Source: Trueperella bialowiezensis
GTDB lineage: Bacteria > Actinomycetota > Actinomycetes > Actinomycetales > Actinomycetaceae
DNA: 64,000 nt
Direction of reading: 5' to 3'
Assembly (NCBI RefSeq): GCF_900637955.1
Contig: NZ_LR134476.1
Location: 558,001 to 622,000 of the forward strand
Shown here one piece after another: positions 35,962 through 48,693 of this stretch. Below the pieces are notes generated by a model, which worked only from the letters and a program-made list of their open reading frames with translations, did not search any database and was not told the DNA's origin. Each line of letters starts with the position of its first letter. Position 1 is the stretch's first letter. The position numbers and the translations under genes are program-made.

Positions 35962-35999
35962 TCGACGAGTTCACTACCTGCTAGGTAGTCACTGCCAGG

Positions 36000-38900
36000 T
36001 TAGAAGTCGAGGCCGTAGCCATAGCCCATGGACGTGTCATAGTCGTCCATCTGGCCATAGCCATAGATGTCATCAAAAGCATCCAGCCCTGCGAACGTGT
36101 TGAGCTGATCGTACTCAGCACGAGCCTCAGCAGTCGGCTCCACCTTCGGCTTACGCAGCTGCTCCAAGCCAGTACCGGCCGGGATGAGCTTACCGAGGAT
36201 GACGTTCTCCTTCAGCCCCTCAAGCGGATCGGACTTCGCGTTCAGTGCCGCCTCAGTCAACACCTTCGTGGTCTCCTGGAACGACGCGGCCGACAGCCAC
36301 GAATCCGTGGCAAGCGACGCCTTCGTGATACCCATGAGCTCCGGACGGCCCGACGCCGGCTTACCGCCCTCGGCCATCGCTGCACGGTTCGCGGTCTCGA
36401 ACTTCGACACATCCACAAGCTCACCCGGAAGCAGCGATGTGGTGCCCGAGTCGAGCACGGTCACGCGGCGCAACATCTGGCGCACGATAACCTCGATGTG
36501 CTTGTCGTGGATTTCCACGCCCTGCGAGCGGTACACGTTCTGCACTTCACGCACAAGGTGCAGCTGCGCAACGCGCCGACCAGAGATACGCAGGACCTTC
36601 TTCGGGTCCACCGAACCTTCAACGAGCTGCTGGCCGACTTGCACGTGCGAATTCTCAGGCACGAGCAGCTTGGCACGCTTGCCCACGAGGTACGTGAGGT
36701 CTTCGTCGCCGTCGTCACGCTTGATGATCAGCCTACGCGAACGCTCCAACTCCTCAGTTTCGAGACGGCCGGACGCTTCCGCGATCGGTGCCTCACCCTT
36801 CGGCGTACGAGCTTCGAAAAGCTCCTGGACACGCGGCAGACCCTGAGTGATATCCTCTGCCGACGCCGCACCACCAGTGTGGAAGGTACGCATCGTCAGC
36901 TGGGTACCCGGCTCACCAATCGACTGGGCGGCCACAATGCCGACAGCCTCGCCGATATCGACGAGCTTGCCCGTGGCAAGCGAACGGCCATAGCACTTGG
37001 CACACGTACCAACGCGCGAGTCACAGGTCAGCACGGAACGCACGGTGATCTCGATAATGCCCGCGTCAAGCAGCGTCTCGAGTGCGACGTCGCCAATATC
37101 AACACCGGCCTCAACAAGCACGTTGCCGTCCGCGTCGGTCACGTCCTTCGCCAACGTACGCGCGTACACCGATGTGTCGATGTCGGCGGCACGCAGCACC
37201 TCAGCGCTCGCCCACACGTCCTCAGACACTTCGGCTTGCGCAACCTCACGTGCGACGCCGTCAACGTCTGCCATACGCAACTCGTTGCCCTCGGCGTCAG
37301 TCAACGCGATCGTCTTCTTCAGCCCGCGCGACGTTCCGCAATCAGACTCGCGCACGATCACGTCCTGAGCCACGTCAACAAGACGACGGGTCAAGTAACC
37401 CGAGTCGGCTGTACGCAGAGCCGTATCGGCCAGACCCTTACGCGCACCGTGGGTCGCCGTAAAGTACTCGAGCGCCGACAGACCTTCACGGTAGTTCGAC
37501 TTGATCGGACGCGGAATAATCTCGCCCTTCGGATCAGCCACAAGGCCACGCATACCGGCAACCTGACGAATCTGCATCCAGTTACCACGAGCACCCGAGC
37601 TCACCATCTGGTTGATGTTGTTCAGGTCGTCGAAGTTCTTCCGCATCTCATCGGCGACGACGTCGGTCACTTCAGACCACAGCGCCACCAGGTCGCGGCG
37701 GCGATCCTCGTCACGAATGTTACCTTCTTGGAAGTCCTGTTCGATCTTCGCGGCACGCTCTTCGGCCTTCTCCAGGATCTCTGCCTTGGTATCGGGTGCG
37801 ACGACGTCGGACACGGCGATCGTCACACCAGAACGACCACCCCAGTAGAAGCCGATTTCCTTCAGCGCATCGAGCGAGGCCGCTGCGTCTACCTTCGGGT
37901 AACGCTCGGCAAGCTCGTTAACAATGTTGCCGAGAACCTTCTTGTCAACAGTCTTGTTAACGAACGGGAACGTCGTCGGAAGCGCGTCATTGAACAGGGC
38001 GCGTCCGAGCGTCGTCGTCAACAGGACAGAATCGCCTTCTTCGTAGCCTTCGGGAGCCTTCCACCCGCGTGGCAGAACGATCTCGTCGGCCTTCCAGCGA
38101 ATATGGCACGGCGCGTTCAGGTGCAAATCACCCAGGTCGTAGGCCATCTGGGCTTCCGCAACCGACGTGAAGTAACGCCCGGCGCCTTCCTCATCATCAC
38201 GCTGGCTCGTCAAATGGTACAGGCCGATAATCATGTCCTGCGAAGGAACCGTAACCGGGCGGCCATCCGACGGCTTGAGAATATTATTCGCCGACAGCAT
38301 GAGGATACGAGCCTCAGCCTGCGCTTCAACCGACAGCGGCAGGTGAACTGCCATCTGATCGCCGTCAAAGTCAGCATTGAACGCTGCACACACAAGCGGG
38401 TGCAAGCGGATGGCCTTACCTTCAATCAGCTTCGGTTCAAACGCCTGAATACCAAGGCGGTGCAGCGTGGGTGCGCGGTTAAGCAGCACCGGGTGCTCTT
38501 GAATAATCTCTTCGAGCACGTCGAACACTTCGTCGCGCTGACGCTCAATCAGGCGCTTGGCAGCCTTGATATTCTTCGCCAACTCGAGATCCACCAGGCG
38601 CTTTTGCACGAACGGCTTAAACAGTTCGAGGGCCATCGTCTTCGGCAGACCACACTGGTGAAGCTTGAGGGTCGGGCCAATCACGATCACGGAACGGCCA
38701 GAGTAGTCCACACGCTTACCGAGCAGATTCTGACGGAAACGCCCCTGCTTACCCTTAAGCATGTCGGACAGCGACTTCAGCGGACGGTTACCCGCACCCT
38801 GAACTGGACGGCCACGGCGACCGTTGTCGAACAGCGCGTCCACGGCCTCCTGCAGCATCCGCTTTTCGTTGTTGACCATGATCTCCGGCGCGTTCAGGTC

Positions 38901-39974
38901 GATCATGCGCTGGAGGCGGTTGTTGCGGTTAATGACGCGACGGTACAGGTCGTTGAGGTCCGACGTCGCGAAACGTCCGCCGTCAAGCTGCACCATCGGG
39001 CGCAGATCCGGCGGAATAACCGGAATCGCATCCAGAACCATTGCCTCTGGCGGAGTCTTCGAATGCAGGAAGGCGTTGACCACCTTGATCCGCTTCAGAG
39101 CGCGCGTCTTACGCTGAGCCGTACCGTTTTCGATTTGGTCAACGAGCAGATCGTGCTCAGCCTGTAGATCGAAATTCCGCAGACGACGCTGGATCGCTTC
39201 AGCACCACGGTAGGCAGCAAAGTAGTCGCCCCAACGAGCTTCCATCTCCCGGTAGGCGATCTCGTCACCTTCCAAGTCGCCCACCTTCATCTTGGTGAAC
39301 TTGTCCCAAATCTCTTCGAGACTCTTCAGGTCGTTCTCGTAACGAGTACGCACCCGGCGCGTGTTAGCCTGCAGCGTCCGCTTGATCTTTGCGATCGACG
39401 CCGCATCCTCCCCCGCTTTTTCGGCCTCGGCGAGCGTACGCTCTTCCTCTTTGAGCGATTCTTCGACGGCGGCGTCGCGTTCCTTTTCTAGGTTGTCCCG
39501 CTCGAGCTCGTACTCGGCGGTCAGCGTTGCCATGTCGTCGTGACGGCGCTGCTCATCGACGTCGGTCACCATGTATGCAGCGAAGTAAATGACCTTTTCC
39601 AGGTCCTTCGGCGCGATATCCAACAGGTAACCCAAACGCGAGGGCACACCCTTGAAGTACCAAATGTGAGTCACCGGCGCGGCCAGCTCAATGTGGCCCA
39701 TCCGCTCCCTGCGCACCTTGGCACGCGTGACCTCAACGCCACAACGTTCACACACAATGCCCTTGTAACGCGGACGCTTGTACTTGCCGCAAGCACACTC
39801 CCAGTCGCGAGTGGGACCAAAAATCTGTTCGCCGAACAAGCCGTCCTTCTCCGGCTTGAGCGTACGGTAATTAATCGTTTCAGGCTTGGTAACTGTGCCG
39901 TGCGACCACGCACGCACGTCATCCGACGTCGCGAGAGAGATCGACAGCTGGTCAAAAAGATTGACGTCGAGCAA
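36000..39974 (-). CDS. rpoC: DNA-directed RNA polymerase subunit beta'
   Basis: Beta' carries the catalytic magnesium site. The start is a TTG giving [24 protein letters not shown], in line with family N-termini and preceded by GGAAGTAGGAA; the frame opens further upstream but without family likeness. Zinc site [20 protein letters not shown] (about 60-80), the [16 protein letters not shown] catalytic loop, the second zinc site [13 protein letters not shown], trigger-loop region FHTGGAAS, and a Tyr/Gly/Asp-rich end ([21 protein letters not shown] in part). About 1324 residues. It follows rpoB. Confidence 0.97.
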   Translation of the reverse strand: MLDVNLFDQLSISLATSDDVRAWSHGTVTKPETINYRTLKPEKDGLFGEQIFGPTRDWECACGKYKRPRYKGIVCERCGVEVTRAKVRRERMGHIELAAPVTHIWYFKGVPSRLGYLLDIAPKDLEKVIYFAAYMVTDVDEQRRHDDMATLTAEYELERDNLEKERDAAVEESLKEEERTLAEAEKAGEDAASIAKIKRTLQANTRRVRTRYENDLKSLEEIWDKFTKMKVGDLEGDEIAYREMEARWGDYFAAYRGAEAIQRRLRNFDLQAEHDLLVDQIENGTAQRKTRALKRIKVVNAFLHSKTPPEAMVLDAIPVIPPDLRPMVQLDGGRFATSDLNDLYRRVINRNNRLQRMIDLNAPEIMVNNEKRMLQEAVDALFDNGRRGRPVQGAGNRPLKSLSDMLKGKQGRFRQNLLGKRVDYSGRSVIVIGPTLKLHQCGLPKTMALELFKPFVQKRLVDLELAKNIKAAKRLIERQRDEVFDVLEEIIQEHPVLLNRAPTLHRLGIQAFEPKLIEGKAIRLHPLVCAAFNADFDGDQMAVHLPLSVEAQAEARILMLSANNILKPSDGRPVTVPSQDMIIGLYHLTSQRDDEEGAGRYFTSVAEAQMAYDLGDLHLNAPCHIRWKADEIVLPRGWKAPEGYEEGDSVLLTTTLGRALFNDALPTTFPFVNKTVDKKVLGNIVNELAERYPKVDAAASLDALKEIGFYWGGRSGVTIAVSDVVAPDTKAEILEKAEERAAKIEQDFQEGNIRDEDRRRDLVALWSEVTDVVADEMRKNFDDLNNINQMVSSGARGNWMQIRQVAGMRGLVADPKGEIIPRPIKSNYREGLSALEYFTATHGARKGLADTALRTADSGYLTRRLVDVAQDVIVRESDCGTSRGLKKTIALTDAEGNELRMADVDGVAREVAQAEVSEDVWASAEVLRAADIDTSVYARTLAKDVTDADGNVLVEAGVDIGDVALETLLDAGIIEITVRSVLTCDSRVGTCAKCYGRSLATGKLVDIGEAVGIVAAQSIGEPGTQLTMRTFHTGGAASAEDITQGLPRVQELFEARTPKGEAPIAEASGRLETEELERSRRLIIKRDDGDEDLTYLVGKRAKLLVPENSHVQVGQQLVEGSVDPKKVLRISGRRVAQLHLVREVQNVYRSQGVEIHDKHIEVIVRQMLRRVTVLDSGTTSLLPGELVDVSKFETANRAAMAEGGKPASGRPELMGITKASLATDSWLSAASFQETTKVLTEAALNAKSDPLEGLKENVILGKLIPAGTGLEQLRKPKVEPTAEARAEYDQLNTFAGLDAFDDIYGYGQMDDYDTSMGYGYGLDF

Positions 39975-40058
39975 GATTCCTACTTCCTCTGTTCTTACGC
40001 CTATTACTATTCGCGTCTGGGGCGGCGGGCGCGCGCCGCCCCACACACGGTTTAGTTG

Positions 40059-43523
<3,465 letters not shown>

Positions 43524-43654
43524 AGGGCGATCCTTCCCGAAAACTTGGTTGGGCCAGCGCGGCTCACACCTGCACAAACGCCAAAGTTCGGGTAACGCCT
43601 GCTACGCAACCGCACGAACTTGGGTACGGCAAATGAGAGTTCACGCAATTTTCT

Positions 43655-43683
43655 AATTTACTCTGCAGGCAAGAGGAAGTCTA
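43655..43683 (-). promoter_or_regulatory. Candidate promoter of rpoBC
   Basis: -35 TAGACT and -10 TAAATT with a 17-bp spacer, leaving a leader of about 125 nt before rpoB. The remaining 377-nt rplL-rpoB gap also holds a 7-bp stem (CCTGGGC/GCCCAGG, 43741-43766) upstream of this promoter and no other recognisable feature. Confidence 0.5.
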
Positions 43684-43853
43684 GCCCCGGCCATGTGGAA
43701 GGGGTCACGACACCTGATAACATTCGTGATCCTCGAATCACCTGGGCGGGTGTGTAGCTGCCCAGGGTTCCTCGATACACGAAGCCTTTTTCCACCATTG
43801 ACTTTCGCACACAAAACCGATCATTGCAAGTATGGCGCGCAAGGCGGACATGA

Positions 43854-43886
43854 CGAAGGCCCCCGGGTGAACCCCGAGGGCCTTCG
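43854..43886 (-). terminator. Terminator or attenuator after rplL
   Basis: CGAAGGCCC/GGGCCTTCG stem with further GGG/CCC pairing, beginning 14 nt after the rplL stop. It would reduce read-through into rpoBC, as in other bacteria. No long U-tract. Confidence 0.6.
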
Positions 43887-43900
43887 CATGGAGCTTTAGG

Positions 43901-44287
43901 TTACTTGAGCTCGACGGTCGCGCCAGCTTCCTCAAGCTTAGCCTTCGCCTCATCAGCAGCTTCCTTAGCAGCGCCTTCGAGGACCGGCTTCGGAGCTTCG
44001 TCAACGAGAGCCTTAGCTTCCTTCAGGCCAAGACCCGTGATCTCACGGACAGCCTTGATGACAGCAATCTTGGTGCCGCCAACCTCAGCGAGGACGACGT
44101 CGAATTCCGACTTCTCTTCCTCAGCCGGGGCGTCGCCACCAGCAGCCGGAGCAGCAGCCGCAACAGCAACCGGAGCCGCAGCTTCGACATCGAACTCTTC
44201 CTCAAACTTCTTCACGAAGTCATTGAGCTCAACGAGGGTGAGCTCCTTAAACGCTTCAATAAGCTCTTCAGCAGTGAGCTTGGCCAT
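43901..44287 (-). CDS. rplL: 50S ribosomal protein L7/L12
   Basis: L7/L12 stalk protein that recruits translational GTPases. The N-terminal dimerisation domain (about 1-35), an Ala-rich hinge ([25 protein letters not shown]) and the C-terminal factor-binding domain ([69 protein letters not shown]) are all standard. 128 residues. It follows rplJ by 60 nt. Confidence 0.98.
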   Translation of the reverse strand: MAKLTAEELIEAFKELTLVELNDFVKKFEEEFDVEAAAPVAVAAAAPAAGGDAPAEEEKSEFDVVLAEVGGTKIAVIKAVREITGLGLKEAKALVDEAPKPVLEGAAKEAADEAKAKLEEAGATVELK

Positions 44288-44347
44288 GATGACCTTCCTT
44301 CCTTATGCCTACTTGCGAGGCAGTTACTTAGTGGTTTGTGCTGCCTT

Positions 44348-44869
44348 TTAGGCAGCGGCTTCCTGCTTCGCACGCAGGGCGTCAACGGTACGAACAGTCT
44401 TCGTGGCGGGAGCCTTGAAGACGAATGCAGCCTTGACCAGCGAAGCCTTGAGGGCTCCAGCTGCCTTCGCGAGGAGGACTTCACGCGATTCGAGATCAGC
44501 GAGTGCCTTGACGCCGTCGGCGTCAAGTCGCGTACCTTCCATCACGCCAGCCTTGACAATGAGCTTGTCATTTTCCTTGGCGAAGTTCTTGAGAGTCTTA
44601 GCTGCGGAAGCGACGTCACCGGTGACGAAAGCCAGGGCGGTCGGGCCCGTCAGGTCATCTGCGATGGCCTCGAGTCCTGCCTCCTTAGCTGCGATCTTGG
44701 CAAGCGTGTTCTTTGCGACGTGGTAACGCACTCCGGCACCAAGCGCGCGGCGCAGAGATTTCATCTGCTCCACGGTCAGGCCGCGGTACTCAGTCAGCAG
44801 AACAGCGTCAGCCTCGCGGAACGATTCCGTGAGGGCCGCGATCTCAGCCTGCTTTTCGGTCCTTTTCAT
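44348..44869 (-). CDS. rplJ: 50S ribosomal protein L10
   Basis: L10 anchors the L7/L12 stalk. The start is the ATG giving MKRTEKQAEIAALTESF, preceded by a perfect AAGGAGG; the open frame extends 19 codons further without L10 character. The globular domain includes ADAVLLTEYRGLTVEQMKSLRRALG and GPTALAFVTGD; the C-terminal helices bind L12. 173 residues. Upstream is a structured leader with an attenuator-like hairpin. Confidence 0.97.
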   Translation of the reverse strand: MKRTEKQAEIAALTESFREADAVLLTEYRGLTVEQMKSLRRALGAGVRYHVAKNTLAKIAAKEAGLEAIADDLTGPTALAFVTGDVASAAKTLKNFAKENDKLIVKAGVMEGTRLDADGVKALADLESREVLLAKAAGALKASLVKAAFVFKAPATKTVRTVDALRAKQEAAA

Positions 44870-44905
44870 GGGACCTCCTTCCGATGTTGTGCCGCAGTTT
44901 CGAGC

Positions 44906-44937
44906 AATAAAAAACCTCGCACGCACAGGTACGAGGT
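44906..44937 (-). terminator. Attenuator-like hairpin in the rplJ leader
   Basis: A 6-bp stem ACCTCG/CGAGGT with a 12-nt loop is followed directly by a run of T on the minus strand, about 35 nt before rplJ. Its place, within a leader of about 170 nt, fits the L10 leader, where L10-L12 binding or attenuation adjusts expression. Confidence 0.6.
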
Positions 44938-45046
44938 CAACACAACCAGCGACATGCTTGAGCTGGATTGATTAAGTTCTCTCACCTGCGCTGGCTTCGA
45001 TTGCTCGAATTATCTCCGAAGAGACCTGCGGTCTTGGGCATCCCCT

Positions 45047-45076
45047 ACTGTAGTGGCGGCCTTGGTCTGCTTTCAA
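45047..45076 (-). promoter_or_regulatory. Candidate promoter of rplJL
   Basis: -35 TTGAAA and -10 TACAGT with an 18-bp spacer. It overlaps the terminator of the neighbouring membrane-protein gene, so the -35 falls in the hairpin loop region. Confidence 0.45.
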
Positions 45077-45090
45077 GACCAAGGCCGCCA
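45054..45090 (-). terminator. Terminator after the 4-TM protein gene
   Basis: A perfect 15-bp stem TGGCGGCCTTGGTCT with a 7-nt loop, about 25 nt after the stop. Confidence 0.75.
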
Positions 45091-45115
45091 ACGTGCGCGA
45101 GTTCACGGCGCAGGC

Positions 45116-45538
45116 TTAAGATTCAGTCTCCCGCACAAGTGCCGGTGACTTTGTTTGGCGAGTCGGATTCTTCCGGTGGCGAGCGTAGATCATCCATCCC
45201 AGCGCAATCACTCCGATGCCAACACCACCTGCCAGATCAAAGACAGCATCGGAATTGGTCATTGCTGACTGCACAAGGAGAACGATGGCTGCAACACAGA
45301 ATAGCGCCACACTTGACACGAGAAATCTCCACGCCACTGGATTCGGTGAGGTGTCTGCCCGGAAAGCGAACAGCAGCAGCCCGATGTCACAGGCGATGGT
45401 CATGACAATAACCAGCCAATGCCAGTGGTGATTAGTTACCTCGAGCGTCCGCCCAGTTATGAAGGGACTCAGGACAACCATGAGTAATGGCAGAAAACGA
45501 ATTCTGTCCCACCACATAATCGATTCACTCGTCGACAT
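45116..45538 (-). CDS. Four-helix membrane protein of unknown function
   Basis: Not recognised. 140 residues with four hydrophobic segments: FLPLLMVVLSPFI, WLVIVMTIACDIGLLLFAF, FLVSSVALFCVAAIVLLV and LAGGVGIGVIALGWMIYA. The C-terminus is basic, then acidic (RHRKNPTRQTKSPALVRETES). A strong TTAGGAGG site and a near-consensus promoter precede it and a terminator follows it, so it is a separate transcription unit between rplKA and rplJL. Probably a real gene; function open. Confidence 0.8.
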   Translation of the reverse strand: MSTSESIMWWDRIRFLPLLMVVLSPFITGRTLEVTNHHWHWLVIVMTIACDIGLLLFAFRADTSPNPVAWRFLVSSVALFCVAAIVLLVQSAMTNSDAVFDLAGGVGIGVIALGWMIYARHRKNPTRQTKSPALVRETES

Positions 45539-45640
45539 CTTCGCCTCCTAACATATTCGGATAGGCGGATACGCGTGATAGCGCACTCGCCTACCACCTC
45601 TTGGTGAGAACAACCCCACATCGTTGTGGTGTTAGGCACT

Positions 45641-45669
45641 AAATTACGCAGGTGGGTAAAGTGTGTCAA
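45641..45669 (-). promoter_or_regulatory. Promoter of the 4-TM protein gene
   Basis: -35 TTGACA (perfect) and -10 TAATTT with an exact 17-bp spacer. The leader of about 100 nt contains a short CCACA/TGTGG stem. Confidence 0.65.
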
Positions 45670-45693
45670 TAGGTTTCGGAAAATCTATCTTGT

Positions 45694-45719
45694 GCGTTAT
45701 TGCTGTGGTAGCAGAAACG
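45694..45719 (-). repeat. Dispersed repeat, copy 4 (ACCACA centre)
   Basis: On the minus strand CGTTTCTGCTACCACAGCAATAACGC, sharing the variant centre of copy 3. It ends 25 bp upstream of the 4-TM gene promoter -35. Confidence 0.75.
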
Positions 45720-45741
45720 ATGAGGTTCAGGGCCCTCGACC

Positions 45742-45770
45742 CCGGCAGAATTGCTATATAAGCAGAAACG
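45742..45770 (-). repeat. Dispersed repeat, copy 5
   Basis: On the minus strand CGTTTCTGCTTATATAGCAATTCTGCCGG (in two parts): the same 21-bp core as copy 1, with TCTG in place of AACG before CCGG. Confidence 0.8.
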
Positions 45771-45792
45771 AGCCCGTTTGGCGGCGTCGAGT

Positions 45793-45821
45793 CCGGCAGA
45801 ATTGCTATATAAGCAGAAACG
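45793..45821 (-). repeat. Dispersed repeat, copy 6
   Basis: Identical to copy 5 over the core and the TCTGCCGG extension, 22 bp away and in the same orientation. The remaining bases of the 385-nt gap (45539-45923) hold only the promoter, the other copies and the rplA terminator. Confidence 0.8.
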
Positions 45822-45847
45822 GGCGAGCACCGGCCTGAAACCGGCCG

Positions 45848-45890
45848 AAAAAGCAGGTGGGTGCGACCCTTACGAGTCGCACCCACCTGC
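45848..45890 (-). terminator. Intrinsic terminator after rplA
   Basis: A perfect 15-bp stem GCAGGTGGGTGCGAC with an 8-nt loop followed on the minus strand by TTTTTCGG. It lies 33 nt past the rplA stop. Confidence 0.85.
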
Positions 45891-45923
45891 CACTAGCTTT
45901 GCGCACGAGCGCAGCAGTTAAAT

Positions 45924-46637
45924 CTACTTCTCTTCTTCGAGATCCTTGCGGGTCTTCGAAGCGTCAAGGCGAATGCCCGGGCCCATCGTGGTGGACACGG
46001 TGGCCTTGCGAATGTACTTGCCCTTGGCCGATGCCGGCTTCAGGCGCAGAACTTCTTCCTGGACAGCTGCATAGTTGTCGAGCAGCTGGTCGAGTTCGAA
46101 GCTCGTGTTGCCAACGATGAAGGCGAGGTTACCGTGCTTATCAACACGGAACTCGATCCGGCCACCCTTGATGTCAGACACGGCCTTGGCCACGTCCATC
46201 GTCACGGTGCCAGTCTTCGGGTTCGGCATGAGACCACGCGGACCAAGCACACGGCCAAGACGGCCCACCTTGCCCATCATGTCCGGGGTTGCCACTGCGG
46301 CATCGAAGTCGGTCCAGCCGGCTTCAACTTTGGCGATCAGGTCGTCGTCGCCAACCTCGTCGGCTCCGGCGTCGAGTGCCGCCTGGGCGTTCGCGCCCTG
46401 TGCGAACACGACGACGCGCGAGGTCTTACCCGTACCGTGCGGCAGGTTGACCGTGCCGCGAACAAGCTGGTCTGCCTTGCGCGGATCAACGCCGAGGCGG
46501 AACATCACTTCGACAGTCGAGTCGAACTTGGTCACGGAGGTCTTCTTAGCGAGGTCGAACGCCTCGCGAGGGGTGTACACTTCGCCGCGCTGAACAAGTT
46601 CAGCGGCCTTGCGATAGTTCTTTGAGCGCTTTGCCAT
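45924..46637 (-). CDS. rplA: 50S ribosomal protein L1
   Basis: L1 forms the mobile stalk at the E site and can repress its own operon. The start is the ATG giving [21 protein letters not shown], preceded by GAAGGAG; 18 codons of open frame upstream are not L1-like. The signature [30 protein letters not shown] and [25 protein letters not shown] are present. 237 residues. It follows rplK. Confidence 0.97.
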   Translation of the reverse strand: MAKRSKNYRKAAELVQRGEVYTPREAFDLAKKTSVTKFDSTVEVMFRLGVDPRKADQLVRGTVNLPHGTGKTSRVVVFAQGANAQAALDAGADEVGDDDLIAKVEAGWTDFDAAVATPDMMGKVGRLGRVLGPRGLMPNPKTGTVTMDVAKAVSDIKGGRIEFRVDKHGNLAFIVGNTSFELDQLLDNYAAVQEEVLRLKPASAKGKYIRKATVSTTMGPGIRLDASKTRKDLEEEK

Positions 46638-46711
46638 TCTGCTTTCTCCTTCGGCAGTCGTGGGAAACGAGCCAGCTCCAGGCTCTACCACGGCAACTTG
46701 GTAGTCGCGAT

Positions 46712-47146
46712 TTAAATCTCGTCGGTGGTCACGCCCATCGAGCGCGCGGTGCCGGCGATGATGCGGGCGGCGTTGTCGATGTCGTTGGCGTTGAGGTCCG
46801 GCTCTTTCGTCTTGGCGATCTCACGCAGCTGGTCTGCGGTGAGGTGCCCAACCTTGTCGGTGTGCGGCACGCCGGAACCCTTCTTGATGCCCGCGTACTT
46901 CTTGATGAGGTCAGCGGCCGGAGGGGTCTTCGTGATGAAGTCGAACGAGCGATCCTCGTACACGGTGATCTCGACCGGGATGACGTTTCCACGCATGGAC
47001 TCGGTAGCAGCGTTGTACGCCTTGACGAAGTCCATGATGTTCACGCCGTGCTGACCCAGAGCGGGGCCAATCGGCGGTGCAGGAGATGCAGCACCAGCTT
47101 CGATCTGGAGCTTGATCAGACCTGCAACCTTCTTCTTGGGAGGCAT
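46712..47146 (-). CDS. rplK: 50S ribosomal protein L11
   Basis: L11 at the GTPase-associated centre, needed for RelA activation and the site of thiopeptide action. It opens [45 protein letters not shown]. The C-terminal rRNA-binding domain includes [22 protein letters not shown]. 144 residues. It precedes rplA and follows nusG by about 120 nt. Confidence 0.98.
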   Translation of the reverse strand: MPPKKKVAGLIKLQIEAGAASPAPPIGPALGQHGVNIMDFVKAYNAATESMRGNVIPVEITVYEDRSFDFITKTPPAADLIKKYAGIKKGSGVPHTDKVGHLTADQLREIAKTKEPDLNANDIDNAARIIAGTARSMGVTTDEI

Positions 47147-47244
47147 AATTTGATCCTTCTTTTTACTAGGGAACCATCATCATGGCAACGATGATGGGCG
47201 TCCAACAGTGATCAAGAGGTGGCGCCGCGGCCGAAGCCGCCAGC

Positions 47245-47267
47245 AGTTCGGGTGGAGTGCCCGAACT
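47245..47267 (-). other. Hairpin at the nusG stop codon
   Basis: AGTTCGGG/CCCGAACT (8-bp stem, 7-nt loop) begins inside the nusG stop codon region. It may limit read-through from nusG into rplKA or protect the 3' end. No U-tract. Confidence 0.4.
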
Positions 47268-48102
47268 AGTCCATCTTCTTAACCTGGCTGAAGGACAGGT
47301 CGACCGGGGTTTCCTGGCCGACAAGAGTCATGAGCACGGTGAGCCTCTGGTTCGCCGCGTCAACTTGTGAAATTGTAGCTGGCATTCCAACCCACGGCTC
47401 GGTGGTGAGCGTCACGGTTTCGCCAACCTCGTAGTCTGCGACCACCTGCGGGGCGCCAGAAACAACCGGCTTACCTGCAGCCTTGGCCGCTTCAGCAGCT
47501 TCTTGTTCGACGACGGGCGTGAGCATTTGCACGACTTCACGCTCCGTGAGCGCAACCGGATCGCGGCCGTTACCAACGAAGCCAGTCACACCGTTCGTGT
47601 CTTGAACGGCACGCCACGAGTCGTCCGTCATCTCCATACGCACAATCGCGTAGCCGGGCATCCGCACGCGGGAAACGAGCTTGCGCTGGCCCTTCTTCAC
47701 CTCGTAGACCTGCTCCATCGGCACCTGTACTTCGAAGATGTAATCTTCCATGTTCAGGGTGTGGATACGGTATTCGAGATCCTGCTTGACGCGCTTTTCG
47801 TAGCCGGCGTACGTGTGCAGCACATACCAGTCGCCAGGTAGGCCCTTGATACGCTTGCGCACCGTTTCTTCGGTGACCACGCCGTCGTCTTCCTCAGCGG
47901 ATTCAGCTTCGTCAGCGACGCCGTCTGCCTCGGCTTCAGCCGTATCTTCAGCGACGTCGTCCGCAGCCTCGGACTCGTCAACTTCGGGAGCGTCAGGCAG
48001 TTCCACTTCCTCCGAGGCGTCAGCTACCTCACCCACAGGCGTGGTGTCGGCCGTTTCGGCGTCGGAAAAGAGCTCGTTGACTGCGAATTCTTCCTCAGAC
48101 AT
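47266..48102 (-). CDS. nusG: Transcription termination/antitermination factor NusG
   Basis: NusG binds RNA polymerase and links it to Rho or the ribosome. Residues 1-85 form a very acidic extension (Glu/Asp/Ala) typical of actinobacterial NusG but absent in E. coli. The NGN domain follows (about 88-205: DWYVLHTYAGYEKRVKQDLEYRI, VRMPGYAIVRMEMTDDSW), then the KOW domain (about 225-278). 278 residues against 181 in E. coli. It lies 27 nt from secE. Confidence 0.97.
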   Translation of the reverse strand: MSEEEFAVNELFSDAETADTTPVGEVADASEEVELPDAPEVDESEAADDVAEDTAEAEADGVADEAESAEEDDGVVTEETVRKRIKGLPGDWYVLHTYAGYEKRVKQDLEYRIHTLNMEDYIFEVQVPMEQVYEVKKGQRKLVSRVRMPGYAIVRMEMTDDSWRAVQDTNGVTGFVGNGRDPVALTEREVVQMLTPVVEQEAAEAAKAAGKPVVSGAPQVVADYEVGETVTLTTEPWVGMPATISQVDAANQRLTVLMTLVGQETPVDLSFSQVKKMD

Positions 48103-48129
48103 TCTCCCTACTTTCAGTTAGCACCGGCG

Positions 48130-48372
48130 TTAGCCGAAGATCCAGAACATCGACTGGTTGAAGACGACGTCGAGAATCGTCACGAAAATCATCACAATCG
48201 TCACAAAGAAAATGACGGTGAGGAACAGGTTCCACAACTCCTTACGGGTTGGGCGCTGCACCTTTTTGAACTCGGCGATGACTTCCTTAAAGAACGTGAC
48301 GATGCGCTGCCACAGGCTCTTCTTCTCAACGGACTCACGCCCGCGAGATGATCCGCTTGCTGCACGGCTCAT
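48130..48372 (-). CDS. secE: Preprotein translocase subunit SecE
   Basis: Single-helix essential partner of SecY. 80 residues: a charged N-terminus (SRGRESVEKKSLWQRI), an amphipathic helix (FFKEVIAEFKKVQRPTRKELWN, with the conserved RPTRKE) and one transmembrane helix (TVIFFVTIVMIFVTILDVVFNQ). tRNA-Trp precedes and nusG follows, the usual actinobacterial order. Confidence 0.97.
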   Translation of the reverse strand: MSRAASGSSRGRESVEKKSLWQRIVTFFKEVIAEFKKVQRPTRKELWNLFLTVIFFVTIVMIFVTILDVVFNQSMFWIFG

Positions 48373-48430
48373 CGGTTGTCTCCTCTCGGTCTATGTGGAA
48401 AACGGCCCATCGATTGGGCCGCCTTCTGAG

Positions 48431-48503
48431 CAGGGTAGGAGGGACTCGAACCCACAACCGCCGGTTTTGGAGACCGGTGCGCTACCAATTGCGCCACTAC
48501 CCT
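48431..48503 (-). tRNA. tRNA-Trp (CCA)
   Basis: A 73-nt cloverleaf: acceptor AGGGTAG/CTACCCT, D-loop with AATTGGTAG, anticodon stem-loop with CCA, T-arm GTGGGTTCGAGTCCC and discriminator G. The CCA end is not encoded. Upstream of secE-nusG. Confidence 0.95.
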
Positions 48504-48693
48504 ATGGCCTGTCACTTCATTATGCCTGACGAAGCCTTAGGATTGCCAGACTGGCAACTCGCACAATTGTAGTCAGAAGAATCCCAAAACTCTAGGCACG
48601 GTGGGGCTCGAGCTTGTAATTCTCACCACGTTCATCTGCGGACACATGCCGGACGTCCGTGCACGAACCGGCGATTTCTGCCACGATACAAGC

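Noticed and set aside
36498-39167. 889-codon open frame antisense to rpoC (and similar long antisense frames over rpoB, L2 and the surface protein)
   Set aside because: Such frames arise from strong codon bias in GC-rich genes. The translations are Arg/His/Thr-rich and lack family features, while the minus-strand genes are certain.
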